Below, piece by piece: positions 43,020-54,100 of a stretch of DNA of 64,000 nt. A program made the translations under genes and the position numbers. This stretch comes from Catenulispora sp. EB89 (GTDB taxonomy: Bacteria; Actinomycetota; Actinomycetes; Streptomycetales; Catenulisporaceae), in NCBI RefSeq assembly GCF_041261445.1, contig NZ_JBGCCU010000006.1, positions 124,001-188,000 of the forward strand. The letters are read 5' to 3'. Below the pieces are notes generated by a model. It was given only the letters and a program-made list of their open reading frames with translations, searched no databases and was not told where the DNA came from. Position 1 is the first letter of the stretch, and each line of letters opens with the position of its first letter.

Positions 43020-46000
43020 TCACAACAGCCATCGCCGAACAGCCAGCGCCACGGTGCGAACCTCCGGACGCGCGAGGATCGAGGCATGATCGCCGTCAGC
43101 TGAAATCACTGTAAGGGATTGCAGCAAGGAACCCCATCCAAGGTCGGTCTCATGGTCTCGGACGGCAGCGAGCGGCCCGTCGTGCTGTCTGGTCGCCCGC
43201 ACCAGTAGAGCCTCGATGTCGGAGGAATCGGGGCGGTAAGCGTTGAGTTCGGCTCCGTGTGCCGCCGCGACACTCACCGTGCGCCGCAGTATTCCGTCTC
43301 CCTGCGCGTCGTCCAACGCCCGCACCAGGGAGTGCATGCCGGCCGCGGCAGCCGCGTCGCGCGCAGCTTTGTCGCGCTCCTCCGGCGCCAAGCTGAGGAA
43401 CTCGGAATAGCTGTGGGCGGGATAGACCCCCGCCTGCCGCAACCAGTTCCATATGAGAGTCGACATCAGGTCTTCCTCAGTCGAGATGGGGAACAGATCA
43501 CCGGTAGGCGCCGGCGAATCGATAAGGAGCAACCGGACCTGTTCCCCCTCGCTCCGCAGCTGCCTGGCCACCTCGTAAGCCACCACGCCACCGAATGACC
43601 ATCCACCAATGCGGTAAGGACCCTTCACAGCCGCCTGCTTGATGGTCCGCACATGCCGCGCGGCGAGTTCCTCGACACTGGAAGTCGACGGGTCCTGAAC
43701 GGTGAGCCGGTTGTCGTCGCAGGCCAGAACGCTGATGTCACCCAGCGCGTCGGCCAATGGCGCGTAGCTTAGGACTCCTCCACCTTGCGGATGGATCAGG
43801 ATCAGAGGAGGGCCCGAGCGGGCAGCGAGCTCCACCAGCGCCACGGATCCAGGAGCTGCCACCAACGGCGCGAGACGGCCTGGGGTCGGCGCATGTGCGA
43901 TGACATACGGCGGGAGCGCCACCCCCGTCTCTTCTTCGATGCGCCTGAGGAGGCGGACCCCCAGAAGCGAGTGACCCCCCTGGTTGAAGAAATCAGTACG
44001 CGGTGTCGCTTCGATCCCCAAGACTTCGGACCACAACCGGCATAGGACGCGTTCGATCCCATCGCGGGATTCGTCATCGATCCGCTCGCCGTCGGGAATG
44101 GCAGGATTTCGGCCTGCTTCGTCTTCGGAATCGGAGGACACCCTGCTGCGCGCCTGGTCGACGTGTCCAGGCCTGGCGAGTCCTCGCTCGGCGACCCACA
44201 ACCGCTGACGGTCTTCGAAGGATCCCCTGGAAACCACGATCCAGCTCAAGCCCTCGGCCGCCAAAACCCGGCCCATCGCCTCGATCGCCTCTTCGGCACT
44301 GAGTTCGAAAGCGTCCAGGCTGGAACGGCCGCCGTCGCGAAAGCTGGTCGCCCCCACTCCAGGCCAGCCGTCCCAGCTCACGGTTACCCAGCGGGTCGCA
44401 GTGCGCCTGCCGGCCTCGGAGCTGAATCCGTCCAGGACCGCGTTCGCTGCCGCGTAGGCGCCGAGTCCCAACCCTCCCAATACACCGGCATTCGACGAGA
44501 AGAGCACGCAGAAATCAAGCTCGGTGCCCGCGAGCACTTCAGCCAAGGCACGCGCGCCGCCCACCTTGGGCAGGAGTTGTTCAAGCAGGTCCTCGCGATC
44601 CGTCGCGGACCCACGACGCGGAACCGAGCGTCCCCTGGTGACCGCAGCCAAGTGGAACACACCATCCAACCGTCCGAAGCTGCGCTTCGCTTCCTCGACG
44701 GCCCTGCGTACGTCCTCCACTCGGCTGACGTCACCGGACACATGGCGCACGGCTGCCGCGTCCCTCGTGTACGGCGGTGTGTCTTCGGGTCGTCGACGGG
44801 AGAGCAGCACCACATTCGCCCCGACCTTGTCGATCAGGTGGCTCACGAGCAGCTGTCCGATCCGACCGAGTCCACCGGTGAGCAGGTAGGTCTTGCCCGC
44901 TGCCGGCACTCTCGGCCCCGGCTCGGAGCGGAGCCCGACTTGCACGAAATTCCTGACGAATCGGTGTGCTCCCCGATATGCGACCACGCGATCGGTCGAA
45001 TCGGCGGAGATCTCCGCGACCAGCGTGCCCGGGTCTGCTGCATTCGCAGGATCGCTGCCGGGGTCCAGGATGATCCAATCGAACCATTCGAGTTCCTGGG
45101 CCAGACTGATGCACAAACCGGCGAGCTGTCGCCGCTCGGGGCAAACACAGTCCCCGCCGTTGACCTCGTGCAACCCGTTCCCCACGATGACGAACCGGAT
45201 CCGTGAGGCACTGTCGCCGTCAAATCGACGGACCAGTTCCAGAAAACCCGCGGCCCGATCGGCTTCGCCCTCGACCGGATCGCCACAGGGCTCGTCGTCG
45301 ACACCGAAGACCACAGTCGTCGGCCGCCAGGCCGGGTCCTCGGGCATGCCGACCCAATGGCCTCCTGGCATCCGGTGCGCCACCGTGACTTCATGATCCG
45401 CGAGGCCGAGAAGGGCGGCCAAGTCTCCAGGGTCGCTGAGTCCGGCGAGCAAGATTCGGCCGGCCGCACCCGCGCTCAAAGAAAGAGGCGACACCGACGG
45501 CCGCCAGACCGGCGCGTAGAACCAATCGTCGAGCGGCCGTGCTCGTGGCGGCTCGGCACCGGCGGAAGGCTGGCGATCGTTGGCGAAGGGATAGGTTGGC
45601 AACGGTACCCGGCCGCGCGGTGTGGTTCGGTCTTCGATCCCATGGATCGTCGCGCCGTATTCCCAGACACGCGCCACCGCCAACGCGACGAGGCGTGAGT
45701 CGTCGCGGTCCGGCGGACAGACCGTCACCACCCCTTCCCGCGAGCCTTTCGCACGGGACACCAGCGAACTGAGATCGTGGCCCGGGCCCACTTCGACCAG
45801 GATCGGGGTCGGCTCCAAGCTCAGGGCCGTCCTGATACCCGCAGCAAAATTCACCGGCTCACGCAGTTGGCGAACCCAATAGTCGGGATCGGTGAACTGC
45901 GCGGCGTCGGCCCAGTCACCGGTCAGGTTGGAGATCAGAGGCGTCTTCGGGCGGTGGAAAGACGTCGACGCCATGTGAGACCGGAAGCCCGGCAACCCGG

Positions 46001-48134
46001 GATCGAGCAATGCCGAGTGCGCCGCCGCCGCGATGGGCACCCTGCGCACTTCCACCTGCTGCACCTGGAGCTTCCGCTCGAATGCGTCGATATCCTGATG
46101 GCTCCCCGAGACCACAGTGAAGTCGTCGGTATTGATCGCCGCGATGGACAAGCCCGCAGGCAAGACCGCGGCGACCGCGGAAGCGGGCAATGCCACGCTG
46201 AGCATCGTCCCGTCCGCACGGTCCAGCACCTGCGATCTCGCTTCGACCGCGGCGGCCGCGGTCCGCAGGTCGAAGACACCGGCGGCCAGCGCAGCCGAAT
46301 ACTCTCCCAGACTGTGACCGATCAGTGCCGCGGGCCGCACACCTCGGGCGAGCAAGGCCTCGGAAAGCGCGTATTCGAAAGCGAAGATCGCCTGCAGCGT
46401 GATGGAAAAGGGCACGGCGTCCCGCACTTGGTCCACGAGGAATCGGCGTACCGAAGCCCGAGTGTGTTCGCTGTAGGCTGCGACACATTCTTCCAGTCGC
46501 TGACGGAATATCGGTTCGGACGCCATCAGAGCCGTAGCGGCCCCGGCGTGAAGTGTCCCGCCGCCCGGGAACATGAAGACCACGGGAAGCTCCGCACCCG
46601 ACCGCCGGGTACCGCCGGACACGCCGAGTTCTGAAATAAGCTGCTCCACGCTCCCCGCGGCGAAGGCACTGCGATATTCCATCGGCCGGCGGCCACGGGC
46701 CAGGGTGAAGGCGACGTCCGCGAGTCCGGTCGTGCCGCTTGCGGCGAGATGATCGGCGAGCTGGCGGCGTCGGCGGTCGACCGCTTCGGCACTGGCCCCG
46801 GACAGCATGATGACTTCCGGGACATGAGCCGAGTCGGGTGCCGACCGCACGGGCGGTTCTTCGACGACCACGTGGGTATTGGTGCCGCCGATCCCGAAGC
46901 TGCTCACCCCTGCTATCCGCAAGCCGGCCGTTTCCCATTTCTCGAGCTTCCGGCAGATCTCGAAAGGCGATTCGTCCAATCGGAGCTCGGCATTGGCCTC
47001 CTCGAAATGCATTGTCGGCACGAAGAGCCCGTCACGAACCATAAGGCAGGTCTTAATGAAGCCTGTGATACCCGCTGCGATGTCGAGATGCCCGACATTA
47101 CCCTTCACCGAGCCCAGCCGGACCAGGTTGTCGACGCCTGCGAATACCTGTCGAAGCGCGGCGATCTCGATCGCGTCACCCAACGCGGTGCCGGTGCCGT
47201 GGGCCTCGATATAGCCAACTTCGGAAGCCTTCAACTCCGCGGTCCGGTGGGCATCGCCGACCGCTCCGGCCTGGCCCACCGCGCTCGGCGCGCTATAGCT
47301 GACCTTTTCGCTTCCGTCGTTGTTGAAGCCGTATCCGCGCATCACGGCGTGAATCGTGTCCCGATCGGCCACCGCATCGTCCAGCCGTTTCAAGACCACC
47401 GCGGCGACGCCGTTGCCGGGCACGGTGCCGCCCGAACGCCGGTCGAACGGCCGGCACCGTCCATCCGGCGAGAGTATTCCGCCGCTGGTATAGATGTATC
47501 CCCTGACTTGAGGTGTTTTCACCGCCGCGCCCCCCGCGACGGCCAGGTCGCAGTCACCGGCGAGCAGACTCTGCGCCGCCAAGATGACGCTCAAGAGCGA
47601 AGTGGAACACGCCGACTGGACCGTCATGGCGGGTCCCGTCAAGTTCAACTTGTACGCTGCCCGTGTCGCCAGGAAATCGTTGTCGTTCCACAGCGAGACC
47701 CGCCAGGCCTCATCAGAGTCCGGATCCGTCGGAACAGCGAGCCGCGAGACGTGGGTATTGGTGCCCGCGCCGGCGAACACACCCACTCGTTGCGCGCCGG
47801 CAACACTGTATCCGGCATGCTCCAGCGCAGACCACACCACATGCAAGAAACGTCGCTGCTGAGGATCCATCACAGCCGCTTCACTCGGCGCGATTCCGAA
47901 GAACGCGGCGTCGAAGTCTTCGGCGTGCTCCAGCGTCCCACGGGCCGCTACGTAGCCGGTCGACCGGATTCGGACCCGATCGCCGCCGGCAGCCACGAGC
48001 TGCTCCTCGCTGAACCGGCTCAGGCATTCCTCGCCTTCCTTCAACCGCGACCAGAGCTCGTCGACCGTACTCGCGGCTGGGAACTCGCCCGCCATTCCGA
48101 CGACCGCGATCTCGGTGCCTCGGGATACGGTCAT
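43020..48134 (-). CDS. Type I PKS terminal module: KS, AT, KR, ACP, TE
   Basis: A 1704-aa protein starting at an ATG that overlaps the upstream NRPS stop. The KS (SACSTSL, EAHGTGT, KGNVGHLDIA) is intact. The AT has GHSLGEY but an unusual specificity motif (AAAAHSALL instead of HAFHS or YASHS), so its extender unit is uncertain, though malonyl is most likely. The KR (GGLGRIG; SSNAG..., GAYAAAN) looks active. The ACP (GGHSLLGV) is followed by a type I TE with GGWSFGG (about residue 1513) and a distal HASI histidine. This is the second TE-terminated module in the window; fed by the NRPS at 48131 it would release a Ser-Gly-type chain extended by one reduced C2 unit. Confidence 0.92.
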   Translation of the reverse strand: MTVSRGTEIAVVGMAGEFPAASTVDELWSRLKEGEECLSRFSEEQLVAAGGDRVRIRSTGYVAARGTLEHAEDFDAAFFGIAPSEAAVMDPQQRRFLHVVWSALEHAGYSVAGAQRVGVFAGAGTNTHVSRLAVPTDPDSDEAWRVSLWNDNDFLATRAAYKLNLTGPAMTVQSACSTSLLSVILAAQSLLAGDCDLAVAGGAAVKTPQVRGYIYTSGGILSPDGRCRPFDRRSGGTVPGNGVAAVVLKRLDDAVADRDTIHAVMRGYGFNNDGSEKVSYSAPSAVGQAGAVGDAHRTAELKASEVGYIEAHGTGTALGDAIEIAALRQVFAGVDNLVRLGSVKGNVGHLDIAAGITGFIKTCLMVRDGLFVPTMHFEEANAELRLDESPFEICRKLEKWETAGLRIAGVSSFGIGGTNTHVVVEEPPVRSAPDSAHVPEVIMLSGASAEAVDRRRRQLADHLAASGTTGLADVAFTLARGRRPMEYRSAFAAGSVEQLISELGVSGGTRRSGAELPVVFMFPGGGTLHAGAATALMASEPIFRQRLEECVAAYSEHTRASVRRFLVDQVRDAVPFSITLQAIFAFEYALSEALLARGVRPAALIGHSLGEYSAALAAGVFDLRTAAAAVEARSQVLDRADGTMLSVALPASAVAAVLPAGLSIAAINTDDFTVVSGSHQDIDAFERKLQVQQVEVRRVPIAAAAHSALLDPGLPGFRSHMASTSFHRPKTPLISNLTGDWADAAQFTDPDYWVRQLREPVNFAAGIRTALSLEPTPILVEVGPGHDLSSLVSRAKGSREGVVTVCPPDRDDSRLVALAVARVWEYGATIHGIEDRTTPRGRVPLPTYPFANDRQPSAGAEPPRARPLDDWFYAPVWRPSVSPLSLSAGAAGRILLAGLSDPGDLAALLGLADHEVTVAHRMPGGHWVGMPEDPAWRPTTVVFGVDDEPCGDPVEGEADRAAGFLELVRRFDGDSASRIRFVIVGNGLHEVNGGDCVCPERRQLAGLCISLAQELEWFDWIILDPGSDPANAADPGTLVAEISADSTDRVVAYRGAHRFVRNFVQVGLRSEPGPRVPAAGKTYLLTGGLGRIGQLLVSHLIDKVGANVVLLSRRRPEDTPPYTRDAAAVRHVSGDVSRVEDVRRAVEEAKRSFGRLDGVFHLAAVTRGRSVPRRGSATDREDLLEQLLPKVGGARALAEVLAGTELDFCVLFSSNAGVLGGLGLGAYAAANAVLDGFSSEAGRRTATRWVTVSWDGWPGVGATSFRDGGRSSLDAFELSAEEAIEAMGRVLAAEGLSWIVVSRGSFEDRQRLWVAERGLARPGHVDQARSRVSSDSEDEAGRNPAIPDGERIDDESRDGIERVLCRLWSEVLGIEATPRTDFFNQGGHSLLGVRLLRRIEEETGVALPPYVIAHAPTPGRLAPLVAAPGSVALVELAARSGPPLILIHPQGGGVLSYAPLADALGDISVLACDDNRLTVQDPSTSSVEELAARHVRTIKQAAVKGPYRIGGWSFGGVVAYEVARQLRSEGEQVRLLLIDSPAPTGDLFPISTEEDLMSTLIWNWLRQAGVYPAHSYSEFLSLAPEERDKAARDAAAAAGMHSLVRALDDAQGDGILRRTVSVAAAHGAELNAYRPDSSDIEALLVRATRQHDGPLAAVRDHETDLGWGSLLQSLTVISADGDHASILARPEVRTVALAVRRWLL

Positions 48135-51100
48135 GCGGGCCTCCGTGCGTCCAGACGGCGACGCAGGCGGTCACGCCCCGCCGACACGCGCGCCGCCTCC
48201 AGCGCCGGGTCGGCGGCGTCGGACGACTCCCGCCCGGCGATGAATCGGGCTTGGCTGGCCACAGTCGGGAACTGGAACAGATCCACTACCGACCCGGGCC
48301 AGCCCGATGTCTCAGCCAGACGGGCATGCAGTCTGATCACCAGCAACGAGTGACCTCCGACGTCGAAGAAATTGTCGTGCACTCCTACCGAGCCCAGGCC
48401 CAGCAGCTCACACCAAACCTTCGCGACAGCCGGCTCTAACGGTTCCGATGGTCCGGTGCTTGGCGCCGCAGTCTTCACTGCCGAGGGCTTGAAGTCGGCG
48501 CCGACGGACAACGCCTTGCGGTCTGTCTTGCCGTTGGGAGTACGAGGTAGTTCGTCCACAACGGCCAGACGACTGGGCAGATACTGCGCCGGCAGGCTGC
48601 GGGCCGCGTAATCCCTGATCTCGGCGAGATCACCGGCCCGGCCTTCTCGCTCTCGCAAGACCAGGAAGGCTGCCAACTCGTTCTCCCCGCGATCGGACAC
48701 GACCGCCGCAGCCACCGCCGTAACGTTCGGATGCGAGCCCAGGGCGTGTTCCACTTCTCCCAGTTCGATCCGCATGCCACGCACCTTGACCTGGTCGTCT
48801 CGCCGTCCGAAGAGTTCCAGCCGGCCCTGCGCGGTCCAGCGCCCCACGTCGCCGGTCCGGTAGAGCCGCCCGCCGCCGGCGCCTGTCGGGTCGGGCACGA
48901 AGCGGTCGGCGGTCAGGCCGGCCCTGCCGAGATAGCCGCGGGCCAGCCCCGTCCCCGCGATGGCGACTTCGCCCCGGACCCCAACTGGGGACGGCATTCC
49001 CCACGGATCAAGCACATAAATCGCCGTGTTGGCGATCGGCGTGCCCACGCCGGTCTCACGGCCCGTAACCGCGCCACGGCTCGACCAAATCGTCGTTTCG
49101 GTCGGGCCATACACGTTCCATACCCGCAGGCCCAGCCGAATCAGGGCTTCGGCCACGGCCGCCGGCAGCGCCTCGCCGCCCGTCCAGGCCTGCATGCCCG
49201 GTCGGCCGCGCCAGCCGGACTCGATAAGCAGGCGCCACACCGTCGGCGTGGCCTGCAGGACAGTCGACTCCTCACGATCCATGAGAGCCCCGAGTTCCTT
49301 GGGATCAAGCACTTCCGCAGCCGCCGCGAGCACGAGCGTGCCACCGACGGCCAGAGGGAGGAACAGCTCCAGTCCCGCGATGTCGAAGGACACCGTGGTG
49401 ATCGCGGTCAGTCGATCGTCGGCTGACAGTCCCGGTTCCTCTTGGAAAGAGCGAATGAGATTGACGACGTTGCGGTGGGTGTTCATCGAGCCCTTGGGCC
49501 GTCCTGTCGACCCGCTGGTATAGATCACATACGCCAGATTGTCCGGATGAACCCGCACCCGCGGCGCCTGAGCTGGCAACGCCGCGATCAACGGCCAATC
49601 CCGATCCAAACACACCACCGAACCACCGAACCCCCGCACCCGCCCCAGCAAAGACTCCTGCGTCAACACCACCGAAGCCCCACTGTCCTGAAACATGTAC
49701 TCCAACCGCTCCGCCGGATACCCCGGATCCAACGGCACATAAGCCGCCCCGGCCTTCAACACCCCCAACAACGCCACCACAAGATCAAACGAACGCTCCA
49801 CACACACAGCCACCCGCGACTCCGGACCCACCCCCGAATCCCCCAACAAGCGCGCCACCCGCGCAGAACGCTCATCCAACTCCCGAAAACTCAAACCCTC
49901 CCCACCAAACCGCAACGCCACCCGATCCGGAGTCCGCGCCACCTGCTCCGACACCAACTCATGCACCAACACCCCACCACCGAACTCAACCCCCGTCGCA
50001 TTCCACCCCCCCAACAACGCCACCTCACCGGGGGAAATGGACTGGATCTGGGACATCGGGGTGTCGATGTCGTCGAGCAACGACTCGACGAGAGTCTGGA
50101 ACCGCTCGGCGAACAGCGAGATCGTTTCGGCCGAGAACAGGTCCTTCGCGTACTCGATGGAGCAGCCCAAACTGTCCGGCGATTCGTCGACGAACAGAGT
50201 CAGATCCAGTTTCGCGGTATCGTTGTACACCAGCCGATCAGTCATCTCCAGGCCGCCAAAACGACGAACCGTGCCCGCCTCCTGGTACACGAACATCACC
50301 TGGAAGACGGGGTTCCTGCTGGTATCGCGCGGTGGATCCATGACTTCGACCAGGCGCTCAAACGGGAGGCTCTGATGCTGGAAACCGCCGAGCGACGATT
50401 TCCGGGCCCGCGCCACCGCTCCGCGAAAGGTCGGATCACCGCTAAGGTCGACGCGGAGGGCCAGAGAGTTGAGGAAGCAACCAACCAGACGGTCGAGCTC
50501 AGCCCGCGTACGAACCGTCATCGGAACGCCGACGACCAAGTCGGTCTGTCCGGACTGCCGGGCCAAGAAGATCTGGAACGCGGCCAGCACGGTCATGAAC
50601 ATCGACGCCTGCATGTGTGCTGCCAGCTCGTGGAACCGGTCGAGGACCGTCTTAGGAAGACTGAACCTGTACAGCCCGCCTTCATACGACGGGTAGGCCG
50701 GCCGCAGTCGATCACCCGGTAGTTCCAGGTAGGCGGGCGCCCCGTCCAAATGCTTCTGCCAGTAGGCGAGTTCGGCCGCGTAAGCGCCGCCTTCACTGCG
50801 GTCACGCTGCCAGGCTGCGTAATCGAGATACTGGATCGAAAGCGGAGGAAGCGTCCGCCCGGCGTACAGCGCTCCAAGGTCGTCGAGCAAGATGCCATAC
50901 GATGCCGCGTCGCTGGCGATGTGCGGCGTCACCAGAAGAAGCAAGTGTTCTCGTTCACCAGCCCGGATGAGGGTGGCGCGGACCACCGGACCGGTCTCCA
51001 GGTCGAATGGACGTCGGGTTTCCTCACGCACGACGTCCTGGACCCGTCCGGGCCGCTCGACCAGTGGATGCCCACGCAAATCGACCGTGCCCAGTTGAAT

Positions 51101-54100
51101 CGGGCCGGCAGGTCGCACCCGCTGGACTGGCGAACCGTCGACCATCGCGTACGTGGTGCGAAGGATCTCGTGCCGTTCCACCAGGCTGTCGAGGGCCGAT
51201 GAGAAGCGGTCGAAATCGAGCTCCCCCGTCAGCTCCGCCAAGTGGCTTACGTTGTAGAACGGGTTGTGCTGGTCCAACTGCTGAAGGAACCAGAGGCGGA
51301 CCTGCTCAAACGACAGCACGCCGCCGCGGGCCCGGTCGCCGGACACCGGCATGATCTCATCGCTTTCCTGCCCGATGGCGACCAGCGTGTCGATCCGATA
51401 GGCCAGAGCGGCAACCGTGGGGTCCTCAAAGAACGACCGGATCGGAAGGTCGACCCCGAATCCGCTGCGGCATGCGGTCACAACACGCACCGCCATGAGC
51501 GATTGCCCACCGAGAGCAAAGAAATCGTCGTCGACCCCGATTTCGGCGGCGCCGAGCACCTGCCGCCAGATCGCGGCGACCTGGTGCTCGGTCGCGCTCC
51601 TCGGCCCAACGAACTCCGTCGCCACTGCACGCGTGAATTGCGGCTTGGGCAAGGCCTTCCGATCGAGCTTGTCACTCGGGGTGCGAGGCAAAGCCTCCAT
51701 GACGGTGAAAAAACTGGGCACCATGTAGTCGGGCAGCGTCCGGGCCAGAGCAGTCCGCAAGACCTCGGGATCGAGCTTGCCACCCGGTGACAGCGGCGTC
51801 ACGTAGGCGGCGAGTCGTGCATGCTGTGTTCCCGCGTCGACCGCGACGACTGCGGCTTCCCGCACCCCGGCGACCTCGGCCAGCGCGGCCTCGATCTCGG
51901 CCACCTCGATCCGGAATCCGCGAATCTTGACCTGGTGGTCGAGCCGCCCCAGATACTCCAGGACGCCATCTTCTCGCCACACGGCCAGGTCACCGGTCCG
52001 GTAAAGCACAGCGCCCGTCGCCCCGCCGGTATCCGGCACGAAGCGCTCGGCTGTCAGCCCCGCCCGGTTCAAATAGCCACGACTCACCTGGACGCCGCCG
52101 ATGTACAGCTCGCCGGGGATGCCAACGCCCGTCGGGAGCATGTCCGCGTCGAGGACGTGCACAGTGGTGTTCGCGAACGGCCGGCCGATGGGTGCCGAGG
52201 ACCCGTCTTCCATCGTGCACTGCCAGGCCGTCACGTCCACTGCGGCCTCCGTCGGGCCGTAAAGGTCGTGAAGGTCGATCGCGGTCAGTTCTCCGAGCGC
52301 GCGGTCACGAAGCTGCGGCGACAAGGCCTCGCCGCTGCACATCACCTTTCTCAGAGAACCGGAACTGGCGGGCGTGCGGCTGTCGAGGAACGGACCGAAC
52401 GCCGATGGCACGAAGTGGGCTACTGTGACACCCTCGGCATCGATCAGGCTCGAAAGGTATTCGGGGTCCTGATCACCGCGTGGCCGGGCGAGCACCAGTC
52501 GGGCCCCCACCGACAAAGGCCAGAACAACTCCCACACTGACACGTCGAAGCTGGTCGGCGTCCGCTGCAGGACAGTGTCATGACCATCGAGGTCATACAG
52601 GCGCTGCATGTGATTCAGGAAGTTGACGACGTTGCGGTGGGTGTTCATCGAGCCCTTGGGCCGTCCTGTCGACCCGCTGGTATAGATCACATACGCCAGA
52701 TTGTCCGGATGAACCCGCACCCGCGGCGCCTGAGCTGGCAACGCCGCGATCAACGGCCAATCCCGATCCAAACACACCACCGAACCACCGAACCCCCGCA
52801 CCCGCCCCAGCAAAGACTCCTGCGTCAACACCACCGAAGCCCCACTGTCCTGAAACATGTACTCCAACCGCTCCGCCGGATACCCCGGATCCAACGGCAC
52901 ATAAGCCGCCCCGGCCTTCAACACCCCCAACAACGCCACCACAAGATCAAACGAACGCTCCACACACACAGCCACCCGCGACTCCGGACCCACCCCCGAA
53001 TCCCCCAACAAGCGCGCCACCCGCGCAGAACGCTCATCCAACTCCCGAAAACTCAAACCCTCCCCACCAAACCGCAACGCCACCCGATCCGGAGTCCGCG
53101 CCACCTGCTCCGACACCAACTCATGCACCAACACCCCACCACCGAACTCAACCCCCGTCGCATTCCACCCCCCCAACAACGCCACCTCACCGGGAGTGAC
53201 GACGGGTAGCTCCTCGAGGGCGGCGTCCGGCTGCGAAACAGCGGCGGACAGCAAGGTGCCGTAGTGCGCGATCATCCGACGGATCGCCTGCTCGTCGTAT
53301 CGATCGCTGAACGTGACCGAACCGTGCACCGACTCCTCGACATCGACGAACAAGTCGAGGTCGAAGGGCGACGCACCGTTCTCGATCTCCTCCACTTCCA
53401 CCACGATTCCCGCTACAGCCGGCGGCACAGGGCTCTTGCCGCCCATGGTGAAAGCAATGCTGAAAAAGGGCGTAGTCCCGGGTACACGCCGCGGCTTCAG
53501 CTCTTCGACGAGCTTGTCGAAAGGCACGTCGCGGTGTTCGTAGGCCTCGACGAAGCTGGTACGAACAGCGCGTACCACATCGCGAAACGTCCGGCACGCA
53601 GCCAGATCAGTTCGCAGAACGATCGTCTCCACGAAGAAGCCGACCGCGTCGGACAGCTCCGGCCGGTCACGCGTGCTGAAGAAGGTCCCAACGACGACAT
53701 CTTTGCGGCCCGTGTAGCGGCTCAACAGCACCTTGAACGCAGCGACCGCGATCACGTAGGCAGTAGCCCGCTCCGCCTGCGCGAGTTCGGTCACCGCGCC
53801 CGACCATTCGGAACCGAAATCGAACGGCGTGTTGGAACCAGCCGCAGATCGGCCGACTTCTCCGGAAGCCCCCCACCCGATGGGCAACTGCTCCGGTTCC
53901 GGCACGCCACGAAGCTTGTGGACCCAGTAATCCAGAGACTCTGCGTTGGAAGTTCCCGCTTCGAGATCGACAGCTTCCTGGAACCCTTCACGCGCGCCCG
54001 GATCAAAGACCTGCAGATCCTCCCCTGCCACCGCGGCGTCATAGTCTGCCGCGATCGCGTCCAGGACCAGCCTGATCGACGGGGGGTCGCACGCTATGTG

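Noticed and set aside
46749-48353. 534-aa open frame on the + strand
   Set aside because: Antisense shadow of the KS region of 43020-48134 crossing into the NRPS end.
49461-53194. Insertion sequence or mobile element as cause of the 572-bp repeat
   Set aside because: The repeat lies wholly within coding frame of two A domains, with no terminal inverted repeats or transposase; gene conversion explains it better.
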